A stretch of DNA of 6,844 bases, taken from NCBI GenBank assembly GCA_020201445.1, contig JAIVGU010000215.1, positions 1 to 6,844 of the forward strand, read 5' to 3'. Positions 1 to 5,609 of this stretch are shown piece by piece. This DNA comes from Halobacteriales archaeon. GTDB taxonomy: Archaea > Thermoplasmatota > E2 > JACPAO01 > JAHFTW01. Positions within the stretch are counted from its first letter, which is position 1. Every line of letters begins with the position of its first letter. Below the pieces are notes generated by a model that worked only from the letters and a program-made list of their open reading frames with translations, was not told the DNA's origin and searched no databases. The position numbers and the translations under genes were made by a program.

Positions 1-1473
1 CTTGAGGAGGTGGCTGGCGAGCTGGCTGTCCTTGTCGCGGCCGGGCTTGTCGAGCAGGCTGAAGATGAGGTCGAAGCGGCTCAGCAGGGCCGGCGGCATG
101 TTGATCTGCTCGTGGATGGGTGTGAACTCGTCGAAGCGGCCCAGCTTGGGGTTGGCGGCGCCGATGACCGCGCAGCGCGACTTGAGGGTGGCCGAGATGC
201 CGGCTTTGGCGATGGAGATTTCCTGCTGCTCCATCGCCTGGTGCATCGAGGACTGGTCGTTCTTGTCCATCTTGTCCAGCTCGTCGATGCAGGCGATGCC
301 CTTGTCGGCCAGGACGAGGGCGCCGGCCTCGAGGGTCCACTGGCCCTCGCCGAAGTCGTCCTTCACGGCGGCGGCGGTGAGGCCGGCGGCGCTGGCGCCC
401 TTGCCGGAGGTGAAGATGGCGCGCGGGGCGAGCTTGGAGAGGTAGCGCAGGAGCTGCGACTTGGCCACCCCGGGGTCGCCGACGAGGAGGACGTGGATGT
501 CGCCGCGGCTGCGGCTGCCGTCCCGGTAGGTCTTCTCGACGCCGCCGAAGAGGCTCAGGATGAGGGCGTCCTTCTCCATGTCGAGGCCGTAGATGGTGGG
601 GGCGAAGCTGGCGCGCAGGCGGTCGTAGATGCGCGGGTCCTCGCCGAGGGTCATGATCTGGTCCTCCTCCTCGGCGGTGTACTGCACCTCGCTGAACTCC
701 TGCTGCTGCACCTCGATGCTGACGCCGTTGAGGACCTTGTTGAACTCGACGCGCTTCTGGCTGCCCTGGCGGCGCGCCTGCGTGGTGAGGATGCCGTTGA
801 TGCGGATGCGGTCGCCGGGCGCCACCTTGTGGACGAGGTCGTCCTGGAGGTGGATGGTGAGGCGCTCCGGCTGGCTGCCGCCGCGCAGGCCCTCGGGCGC
901 CTCCTGGATCTCGACCTTCTGGTGGTCGAGGTAGCGGCTGTCCTCCTCCACGAACCGCCAGGGGCGCTGCGCGTCGCAGGTCTCGCACAGCACGGGCTCG
1001 GCCAGGAACTCGTCGTCCTGCAGGATGCGCACCTGGGTGGTGCAGACCTTGCACTCGAAGACCGCCTCCTGGACGGTGGGGCGCACCTCGGTGACCTTCT
1101 TGACGAGCCCCTCGACGGCGAGGAACTTGCCCAAGTGCTCGGCGCGCAGGTTGCGCGGGATGATGCGCTGCGAGTCGGGCAGCCCGGTGATGCGCAGGTG
1201 CAGCTTGGGCCGGGGGTCCACCGTGACGTCGACCTGGTGCAGGACCTGGGCGCCGAGGCGGAGGCTCTGCGCGGGCTTGTGGAGGAGGTAGTTGGCGAGG
1301 TCGGGGTCGCGGAGCTGGATGTCGTTGAACGCGACGGTGACGCTGCGGGTCTCCGGGAAGTCCAGCGCCGCCTGCTGGATCTGCGCCTTCATGTAGTCCT
1401 GGAGGAACGAGTCCCACTTCGCCGCCAGTTGGGCGTCTTGGACGGTGAGCTGGACGGGCGGCATCGACTGCAT
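1..1473 (-). CDS. mcm: Replicative DNA helicase MCM (3'-truncated by window edge)
   Basis: MCM is the ring-shaped hexameric ATPase that unwinds DNA ahead of the archaeal replication fork. The minus-strand frame stays open for 491 codons and runs off position 1. An N-terminal OB-fold/zinc region carries a C4 zinc finger, C141-x2-C144 and C163-x2-C166. The AAA+ domain shows Walker A GDPGVAKS (332-339), Walker B CIDELDKM with D397 and E398, sensor-1 N441 in GAANP, and the arginine finger LLSRFDLIF with R466. Archaeal MCMs are usually about 650-700 residues, so roughly 150-200 residues (rest of the AAA+ lid region and the C-terminal winged helix) lie outside. No intein interrupts the visible ATPase motifs. 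ATG at 1473 is chosen because GGAG lies 9 bases upstream; an in-frame ATG at 1464 and a TTG at 1476 are alternatives. The gene reads away from the hairpin-rich region. Family assignment is very secure; the exact start is less so. Confidence 0.97.
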   Translation of the reverse strand, partial: MQSMPPVQLTVQDAQLAAKWDSFLQDYMKAQIQQAALDFPETRSVTVAFNDIQLRDPDLANYLLHKPAQSLRLGAQVLHQVDVTVDPRPKLHLRITGLPDSQRIIPRNLRAEHLGKFLAVEGLVKKVTEVRPTVQEAVFECKVCTTQVRILQDDEFLAEPVLCETCDAQRPWRFVEEDSRYLDHQKVEIQEAPEGLRGGSQPERLTIHLQDDLVHKVAPGDRIRINGILTTQARRQGSQKRVEFNKVLNGVSIEVQQQEFSEVQYTAEEEDQIMTLGEDPRIYDRLRASFAPTIYGLDMEKDALILSLFGGVEKTYRDGSRSRGDIHVLLVGDPGVAKSQLLRYLSKLAPRAIFTSGKGASAAGLTAAAVKDDFGEGQWTLEAGALVLADKGIACIDELDKMDKNDQSSMHQAMEQQEISIAKAGISATLKSRCAVIGAANPKLGRFDEFTPIHEQINMPPALLSRFDLIFSLLDKPGRDKDSQLASHLLK

Positions 1474-1482
1474 CAAGGAGGG

Positions 1483-1486
1483 CTCC
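1483..1486 (-). promoter_or_regulatory. Shine-Dalgarno-like site for mcm
   Basis: On the minus strand GGAG sits 9 bases before the ATG at 1473. It supports that start over the in-frame ATG at 1464, for which the spacing would be too long. Confidence 0.5.
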
Positions 1487-1561
1487 GGAGGGTGATAGGC
1501 GCGCCAGGGAGAGAGGAGACTGAAAGTATCCCCGGCGCGGAGGCTCGCGAGAGGCGGGCGG

Positions 1562-1567
1562 TATATG
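1562..1567 (-). promoter_or_regulatory. Possible TATA box for mcm
   Basis: The minus strand reads CATATA here, one of the few AT-rich hexamers upstream of mcm. Transcription would start near 1539 and leave a leader of about 66 bases that includes the Shine-Dalgarno-like site. A second AT-rich patch near 1522-1529 is an alternative. The call rests on composition and distance only. Confidence 0.3.
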
Positions 1568-1897
1568 ACGGGAAACGAGAAGCCTCCGGCTTGCCGGTCT
1601 CCAGAGATGTTTGGGCTGCACACGAAACGCTGGGGTCCAAAAGCGGTTAGGAAACGGAGGGGTCGCGCTCCCTGCGCCCAGACCGCGAAACCACGTGAAC
1701 GTTTTCCTTCGCTGCGCGCCGTTCGCGGTCGGCGGAGGGGCCGCCCCAACCTTCAGGTGCCGCCTGCCACTTCGCCACGCGTGGCCGCGCCGAAGGCCCC
1801 GCGCAAGCGCCGAGCGCAGCGAGACGCGCGCAAGGGAAGGAGCCGGCGGCGCGGTGAGCGCCGCCGCTGCGAGCGGCCACCCCTTCCTCCGAGGGGT

Positions 1898-1918
1898 CTG
1901 GGGCCCGGAGGGCCCCAG
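1898..1918. repeat. Perfect 9-bp hairpin with GGA loop
   Basis: CTGGGGCCC (1898-1906) and GGGCCCCAG (1910-1918) are exact reverse complements separated by three bases. It directly follows a 6-bp hairpin at 1879-1897. No T-run follows on either strand, so it is not a classical intrinsic terminator. Confidence 0.7.
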
Positions 1919-1933
1919 GGGCTTGACTTGCGG

Positions 1934-1977
1934 CGAAACGGGTTCGCCGGAGCGAAGCGGAGGCGAATCCCGTTTCG
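1934..1977 (-). terminator. 15-bp inverted repeat just after the basic-protein gene, possible terminator
   Basis: CGAAACGGG plus TTCGCC (1934-1948) pairs with GGCGAA plus CCCGTTTCG (1962-1977), with one unpaired T at 1968 and a 13-base loop. It begins only three bases beyond the stop codon of the minus-strand gene at 1981-2298, as expected for a stem protecting or ending that transcript. No long U tract follows, so 3'-end stabilisation or a REP-like element is also possible. The inverted repeat is certain; its role is inferred. Confidence 0.5.
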
Positions 1978-1980
1978 GCG

Positions 1981-2298
1981 TCAGCGGCCCTGGCCGCGGC
2001 GGAACCAGTTGACGATCTTGTTCATGCGCGGGACGCCGCGGTTCTTGATGGCGCCCTGGTCCTTGCGGGGGTCGTTGCCGTGCGCCTGCGCCGCGGGGTT
2101 GGACTGGTGCGCCGGGCCGCGCGGGTCCTGGTGCTGGTGCTCCGCCTGCGCGAGCTTGCGCTCCACCGCCTTGGCGTGCGCCTCCTGGCCCTGCGCGGAC
2201 GCGGCGGGCGGCGCCGCCCTCTTGGCAGCGGCCTTCTTCGCGGGGGCCTTCTTGGGGGCGGCCTTGGCGGCCTTCTTGCTGGCGGTCTTTGCAGCCAT
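1981..2298 (-). CDS. Small basic Lys/Ala-rich protein, histone H1-like N-terminus
   Basis: The frame encodes 105 residues, ATG at 2298 to TGA at 1981-1983. Residues 1-33 are almost entirely Ala, Lys and Pro, with repeated AAKKA/APKKA patterns like the tails of eukaryotic H1 and bacterial H1-like proteins; such tails bind DNA non-specifically. Residues 34-75 are rich in Gln, His and Ala and look disordered. The last 25 residues differ: basic, ending in a hydrophobic/aromatic stretch (MNKIVNWFRRG, about 92-102) that could form a short amphipathic helix and may be the conserved functional part. No membrane segment or signal peptide is visible. A TATA-like CTTTCTAG is centred about 26 bases upstream of the ATG, suggesting a leaderless message; no Shine-Dalgarno site is seen. 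A chromatin role is inferred from composition, and such tails also occur on unrelated proteins. Confidence 0.72.
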   Translation of the reverse strand: MAAKTASKKAAKAAPKKAPAKKAAAKRAAPPAASAQGQEAHAKAVERKLAQAEHQHQDPRGPAHQSNPAAQAHGNDPRKDQGAIKNRGVPRMNKIVNWFRRGQGR

Positions 2299-2320
2299 GC
2301 TGGAGTCGATGCGGTGCACG

Positions 2321-2328
2321 CTAGAAAG
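2321..2328 (-). promoter_or_regulatory. TATA-like element of the basic-protein gene
   Basis: CTTTCTAG on the minus strand is centred 26-27 bases before the ATG at 2298, the spacing seen at the plus-strand genes of this window. It is a weak match to an archaeal TATA box; position is the main support. Confidence 0.4.
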
Positions 2329-2398
2329 GCTTGGCTTCCGCTTGGCGGGCGAAGCGCGGGGCGGCGCGTGTGTGTCCGGGGAGCGACACTCGACCCGG

Positions 2399-2406
2399 CA
2401 AATAGG
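2399..2406 (+). promoter_or_regulatory. TATA-like element of the surface-protein operon
   Basis: CAAATAGG is an AT-rich patch in very GC-rich DNA, centred about 25 bases before the GTG at 2427. Transcription would therefore begin at or beside the start codon, giving a leaderless message. It shares the 128-base divergent region with the promoter of the minus-strand gene ending at 2298. Confidence 0.5.
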
Positions 2407-2426
2407 GCCGCGCACCCAGCGGGGTC

Positions 2427-3986
2427 GTGGACGGCCGCACCGGCTTGGGGGCCTTGGGCTTGGCGGCCCTCCTGTGGGCCACGGCCCTCGGGGCGGCCCA
2501 GGCCCCCGTCGCCTCGCTGGCCCTCTCCCCGCCCACGCTCGCGCTCACCACGCCCCCCCTCGTCCCCGGCGAGACGCGCATCGCCCACCTGACCGTCTTC
2601 AACAGCGGCGGCGAGGAGGTCGACGTCACCGCCACGGGGGCGGAGCCGGCGGGCGCCTGGATCACGGCGGTCCCCGCGGCGTTCCACCTCGGCCCCGACG
2701 GCCAGGCGGAGGTCACGCTGCGCATCGACGTCCCCCACGACGCCGCGAAGGGGCGCCACCTCGGCCGCATCGACTTCATCCCCGTTGCGTCGGCCGGCGC
2801 GGCCGGCAACCAGGTGCTCTCCGGCGTCAGCGGCCTGCTCGACATCAGCGTCGACCCCACCGCCGTCCACGACCTGGCCGTCGAGGCGATGCGCGTCGCC
2901 AACATCCACGTCGGGGAGCCGCTGCCCGTCGCGGTGGACGCGCGCAACCGCGGCAACGTGCAGGACGCCTACCGCCTCGAGGTGTCCGTGCTCGACGTCG
3001 CCCGCGCCACCGTCCACCTCCACACCACGTTCGACGCGGCGCCCCTCACGGCGGGGGACCGCCGCACGGACACCTTCAACGCCACCGTGGACCTGCCGGA
3101 GGGGCAGTACGCCTACACCCTCACGGCCACCCTGAAGGGCTCCTCCAAGGTGCTGCGCACCGAGCAGGGCCTGTTCCAGGTGGCCGGGCCGGGCGCCAAG
3201 TTCCGGCTGGGCACGCTGCCCCTGCTCTCCGTGGCGCCCCCGGAGCCGAAGGCGGGCGAGGAGGTCCGGGTCCTGGCGCTCTTCCGCAACGAGGGGGCGC
3301 TCGACCTCACGGAGGTCCGCTTCACGGGCACGGTCCTGCGCGACGGGACGCCCGTCGCCACCCTCGAGGCCGCCCCGGTGGCGGTCGGGGCGCAGCGCAA
3401 CGCCACCCTGCTCGCCGCCTACACCCCGGGCCAGGCGGGAACCTACCTGGTGCGCGGGCACGCCGTCTACGACGGCCTCGTCACCGAGGACCAGGAGGCC
3501 GCGTTCGAGGTCTCCGCCGCCGCGCCAAGCTTCCTGCACCTGCCCGGCCTCACCCTCCACCTCCCGGCGTGGCTGGGGACCCCGCTGGGCCTCCTGCTGC
3601 TGCTCGTCGGCCTGCTGGGCCTGCTTGCCCTGTGGCGCCGGGCGTTCCGCCGCGAGAAGCGCGACCCCCCGCCCGCCGAGGCCGGGCCGGGCACGCCCTC
3701 CCCCGCGTGGCTGCGCGCCCGCCCCGAGCTGGCCGCCGCCGCGCAGCCCCCCCGCGCCCAGCGCTCCTGGGGCTGGTTCCTGTTCCGCCGCGCCGCAGGG
3801 TCCCATGCCGGCCCTGCGCCGCCCCAGAAGCCCTCCAGGCCGTGGCTCGCGCGGGCCCTGACGTGGCTGCGCCGCGCGCCCCGGAACCTCCTTCGGAAGG
3901 GCAGCGGGAAGGCCACCGAGGACAAACCGGGTGGTTTAAAGGGCGTCTCAGGCGGATACTTGAACGCTCCAGTCAAGTTCAAATAG
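2427..3986 (+). CDS. Membrane-anchored surface protein with three Ig-like domains and a basic cytoplasmic tail
   Basis: The 519-residue product starts with a signal peptide (about 1-26). Three beta-sandwich segments follow. Residues about 30-138 have the SPPTLALTTPPLVPGE opening and the LTVFNSGGEEVDV and AWITAVPAAFHLGPDG strands typical of NEW3/CARDB-like or DUF916-like domains. Residues about 145-252 contain DARNRGNVQDAYRLEV, and about 256-367 contain LALFRNEGALDLTEVRF. One membrane helix (about 383-403, rich in Leu and Gly) is followed by WRRAFRREKR and a Pro/Arg-rich tail of about 116 residues, so the Ig domains face outside. There is no cysteine. N-glycosylation sequons NAT occur in domains 2 and 3. 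The layout resembles bacterial WxL-interacting proteins; common descent is not shown. GTG at 2427 is the start because an in-frame TAG lies at 2403-2405. It heads an operon with the next two genes. Exact function unknown. Confidence 0.9.
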   Translation: MDGRTGLGALGLAALLWATALGAAQAPVASLALSPPTLALTTPPLVPGETRIAHLTVFNSGGEEVDVTATGAEPAGAWITAVPAAFHLGPDGQAEVTLRIDVPHDAAKGRHLGRIDFIPVASAGAAGNQVLSGVSGLLDISVDPTAVHDLAVEAMRVANIHVGEPLPVAVDARNRGNVQDAYRLEVSVLDVARATVHLHTTFDAAPLTAGDRRTDTFNATVDLPEGQYAYTLTATLKGSSKVLRTEQGLFQVAGPGAKFRLGTLPLLSVAPPEPKAGEEVRVLALFRNEGALDLTEVRFTGTVLRDGTPVATLEAAPVAVGAQRNATLLAAYTPGQAGTYLVRGHAVYDGLVTEDQEAAFEVSAAAPSFLHLPGLTLHLPAWLGTPLGLLLLLVGLLGLLALWRRAFRREKRDPPPAEAGPGTPSPAWLRARPELAAAAQPPRAQRSWGWFLFRRAAGSHAGPAPPQKPSRPWLARALTWLRRAPRNLLRKGSGKATEDKPGGLKGVSGGYLNAPVKFK

Positions 3987-4011
3987 TTGACGTGCAACAG
4001 CGGGGGCTGGT

Positions 4012-4030
4012 CCGGCCCCTCGCGGGCCGG
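4012..4030 (+). promoter_or_regulatory. Perfect 7-bp hairpin in the gap between genes 1 and 2 of the operon
   Basis: CCGGCCC (4012-4018) and GGGCCGG (4024-4030) flank a five-base loop, midway between the stop of gene 1 and the ribosome-binding site of gene 2. Just upstream, TTGAAC (3960-3965) can pair with GTTCAA (3977-3982) across the stop codon. It could tune expression of gene 2 relative to gene 1 by pausing, processing or partial termination. No T-run follows. Confidence 0.4.
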
Positions 4031-4047
4031 CACAACACTTGACAAAA

Positions 4048-4051
4048 GGAG
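4048..4051 (+). promoter_or_regulatory. Ribosome-binding site of operon gene 2
   Basis: GGAG within AAAAGGAGA lies 10 bases before the ATG at 4062 and fixes that start; the frame is open back to 3987 but upstream residues have no signal-peptide character. Confidence 0.75.
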
Positions 4052-4061
4052 ACGTGACACC

Positions 4062-5069
4062 ATGCCCCACCGCACCTTGAAACTCAAGGTCCTCTACACA
4101 ACGTTGACACTGGCCGGCACCATCCTGGTCGGCCTCCCTGTCTACGCCCAGGTCTCCGGCACAGGAACGGTCGTTCCGCCGGTCAACTCGCCGCCGGTCA
4201 TCTCGGCCCCCGGCGCCTCGCCCGCCTACGTCGCGTACATCGCGCTGGCGAGCACCTTCCACACCGACGTGGAGTTCGCGAACTGGGTGAGCCAGAACGC
4301 CCCCGTCCAGGTCAGCGTGGACCCCATCATCCCCCGCCCCGAGGGGGAGAGCGTCTTCGTGCAGTACCGCTTCTTCGTGACGGACGCGGACGGCAGCGCC
4401 GACATCAAGGACGCCCAGGTCCGCCTGCTGCGGCCCAACGGCAGCGTCCACACCGAGTTCGCCGCCGCCAAGCTCCTCGGCACCAGCTCCTCCATCACCA
4501 AGGAGTACTACGCCGAGTTCGAGATCAAGTCCACCGACGTGCCCGCCACGGGCGTCGAGTTCTACAAGATCGTCGTCAAGGCCGCCGACGCCGCCATCCA
4601 GGCGAGCGGCCAGGCCTACGTCGACAACACCGCGGCCCCGAAGATGTTCCAGTACGGCACGCTGCTCCTGCTGAAGGCCAGCCTGAGCACGTTCGACTTC
4701 GGCAGCCTGCAGATGGGCAGCAAGAGCACAGGCGTCCCCATGACCCTCACCAACCTGGGGAACGTCCCGCTCGACAACACGCTGCACGCCACCGACTTGG
4801 TCAAGGGCGCCACCGTCATCCCGGCGACCAAGATCTGGTACGGCCCCACGACCTCGGCGGGGGGGACGGACTTCCCCGCGGCCGGGTCGAACCCCAAGCG
4901 TGACGCCGGGTTCAACCTCGCCCCCGGCGCCAGCCGCATCGTCTACCTCGCGGTGGACGTGCCAGCGGACGCGCTGGCCGGCGTCTACACCACGACGCTG
5001 ACCTTCACGGGCGCCCAGCACACCGGGGCGGCCTGCACCACCGACTGCGCGACGGTGAGCTGGAGCTGA
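4062..5069 (+). CDS. Secreted two-domain beta-sandwich protein
   Basis: The 335-residue product begins with a signal peptide (MPHRTLKLK, hydrophobic stretch, likely cut after A29 in PVYAQ). A Pro-rich linker leads to a domain at about 65-195 with VTDADGSADIKDAQV (106-120), the style of cadherin/PKD-like extracellular modules. A second domain at about 205-318 has FDFGSLQMGSKST, LTNLGNVPLDNTL and LAPGASRIVYLAVDVPADA, resembling WxL/TasA-like or CARDB-type repeats of archaeal surface proteins. The only two cysteines are C325 and C329 (CTTDC), ten residues from the end. No membrane helix, lipobox or sorting motif is visible, so the mature protein is probably released or held by partners. ATG at 4062 has GGAG 10 bases upstream. 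Gene 1 ends 75 bases before it, and gene 3 starts after a four-base gap. Its specific role is not recognisable; a structural partner of gene 1 is plausible. Confidence 0.88.
   Translation: MPHRTLKLKVLYTTLTLAGTILVGLPVYAQVSGTGTVVPPVNSPPVISAPGASPAYVAYIALASTFHTDVEFANWVSQNAPVQVSVDPIIPRPEGESVFVQYRFFVTDADGSADIKDAQVRLLRPNGSVHTEFAAAKLLGTSSSITKEYYAEFEIKSTDVPATGVEFYKIVVKAADAAIQASGQAYVDNTAAPKMFQYGTLLLLKASLSTFDFGSLQMGSKSTGVPMTLTNLGNVPLDNTLHATDLVKGATVIPATKIWYGPTTSAGGTDFPAAGSNPKRDAGFNLAPGASRIVYLAVDVPADALAGVYTTTLTFTGAQHTGAACTTDCATVSWS
5062..5065 (+). promoter_or_regulatory. Ribosome-binding site of operon gene 3
   Basis: GGAG lies inside the last codons of gene 2, 8 bases before the ATG at 5074. This links translation of gene 3 to that of gene 2. 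Confidence 0.65.
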
Positions 5070-5073
5070 GACC

Positions 5074-5484
5074 ATGCATGGCACTCTTCTCCGCTTTGCC
5101 TGCCTGGCCTCCGCCTGCCTGGCCACCCTCGTGGTGGCCCCCGGCGCCGCGGCGGGCTCCTGCCCCTTCGGCACGACCCAGACTTTCAGCGGCACGCTGC
5201 TGCCGGGCGAGACCGACGCCATCCGCATCGGCATCGCCCTGCGGGCCAACACGACCTTCCAGTTCGTGCCCGCCAACCCCTTCTGGGGCCAACTGGGCCA
5301 GACGGTCTCGATGACCGTCGCCGGCAACAGCATGACGGGCACCGGGTCGCTGGCGATCACCCTCGTCCAGGCCTCCCCGGGCATCTACACCGTGCAGCTG
5401 CGCGGCCACTTCCTGGCGATGGACGGCATGGCCGCCCTCCCGTACCAGCTCATGGTCTCGCAGCGCGACTGCCAGGCCCCGTAG
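5074..5484 (+). CDS. Small secreted protein, first of three tandem paralogues (two-cysteine form)
   Basis: The 136-residue product has a signal peptide (about 1-27, ending PGAAA) and a mature domain of about 108 residues. Core signature: SCP at the start (C30), FSGTL, a G-E-T turn, TTFQFVP (60-66), VSMTVAGNSMTG (78-89), YTVQLRGHF (105-113), LPYQLMVSQ and a final cysteine (C133). The two genes downstream share this pattern, so all three are one family. Alternating hydrophobic strands and the SGTL...P-G...YTV-L-G order recall PPC-like (pre-peptidase C-terminal) beta-sandwich domains; that match is tentative. C30 and C133 probably form a disulfide joining the two ends. The inner cysteine pair of its paralogues is absent: equivalent positions read PANPFWG and TGTGS. 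One possible sequon, NTT, is at 59-61. It is the last gene of the operon. Function unknown. Confidence 0.85.
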   Translation: MHGTLLRFACLASACLATLVVAPGAAAGSCPFGTTQTFSGTLLPGETDAIRIGIALRANTTFQFVPANPFWGQLGQTVSMTVAGNSMTGTGSLAITLVQASPGIYTVQLRGHFLAMDGMAALPYQLMVSQRDCQAP

Positions 5485-5489
5485 CGGGG

Positions 5490-5535
5490 CTCTTCTTCCC
5501 CCCTCTTTCCCTCTTCCCCCCTCTTCCTTCTTCCC
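5490..5535 (+). terminator. 46-base pyrimidine-only tract, likely transcription end of the operon
   Basis: Every base from 5490 to 5535 is C or T, starting six bases after the stop of gene 3. Archaeal RNA polymerase stops at T-rich non-template tracts without needing a hairpin. T-runs here reach only three, so termination may be partial. The tract consists of imperfect CTCTTCC-type units and could also form an unusual triplex-type structure. Confidence 0.45.
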
Positions 5536-5579
5536 GATTCTGTCCACAGCTTCTCGTTTCACTGGTTCATGGGTTGGTT

Positions 5580-5588
5580 TTTGATATG
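5580..5588 (+). promoter_or_regulatory. TATA box of the second paralogue
   Basis: TTTGATATG is centred about 26 bases before the ATG at 5610, so the transcript should begin at that codon. It overlaps an in-frame ATG at 5586, which argues against 5586 as the translation start. Confidence 0.55.
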
Positions 5589-5609
5589 ACTCCTCACCAC
5601 ACCGCCGGC

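Larger units (their letters stand above)
1474..1980. other. Gene-free region between mcm and the basic-protein gene; hairpin cluster at 1681-1977
   Basis: No reading frame here looks coding. From 1681 on, strong stem-loops follow one another: GACCGCGAA at 1681-1689 pairs with 1722-1730; GGCGG at 1731-1735 pairs with 1741-1745; GCCACGCGTGGC near 1780 is a perfect palindrome; 1845-1852 pairs with 1858-1865 (8 bp, 5-base loop); 1879-1884 pairs with 1892-1897; 1898-1906 pairs with 1910-1918 (9 bp, 3-base loop); 1934-1948 pairs with 1962-1977. Short stems are common in GC-rich DNA, but 8-15 bp stems with short loops in such density are not expected by chance. It could be a structured non-coding RNA or a series of transcription stops. 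I looked for landmarks of RNase P RNA, SRP RNA and tRNA on both strands and found none I could defend. Confidence 0.45.

Noticed and set aside
10..1650. Long plus-strand open frame opposite mcm
   Set aside because: It lies opposite the mcm coding frame and its Leu/Ala/Glu/Val-rich translation has no domain; GC-rich coding DNA routinely leaves the opposite strand open.
1647..1880. 77-codon minus-strand frame in the hairpin region
   Set aside because: Arg/Ala/Gly-rich translation with no motif, and it runs through several strong hairpins.
1934..1977. tRNA T-arm resemblance (GGGTTCGCC and GGCGAATCCC)
   Set aside because: No acceptor, D or anticodon arms can be built around it on either strand.
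2022..3806. Long minus-strand frame opposite gene 1
   Set aside because: Antisense shadow of the Ig-domain protein; no recognisable motif, while the plus frame has a signal peptide, domains and a membrane helix.
1565..4042. Very long plus-strand frame overlapping several genes
   Set aside because: Its translation is Arg/Pro/Gly-rich low complexity and it runs across the real basic-protein gene and gene 1 in other frames.
3987..4046. Bacterial-type TTGAC elements in the gene 1-gene 2 gap
   Set aside because: TTGAC occurs twice, but there is no matching -10 box and the gene content is archaeal.
3948..5384. Long minus-strand frame opposite gene 2
   Set aside because: Gly/Val/Asp-rich shadow lacking motifs; the plus strand carries clear secreted proteins with ribosome-binding sites.
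5586..5609. Earlier ATG (5586) as start of the second paralogue
   Set aside because: It lies within the TATA box, and the 5610 start aligns residue by residue with the third paralogue and gives a standard signal peptide.
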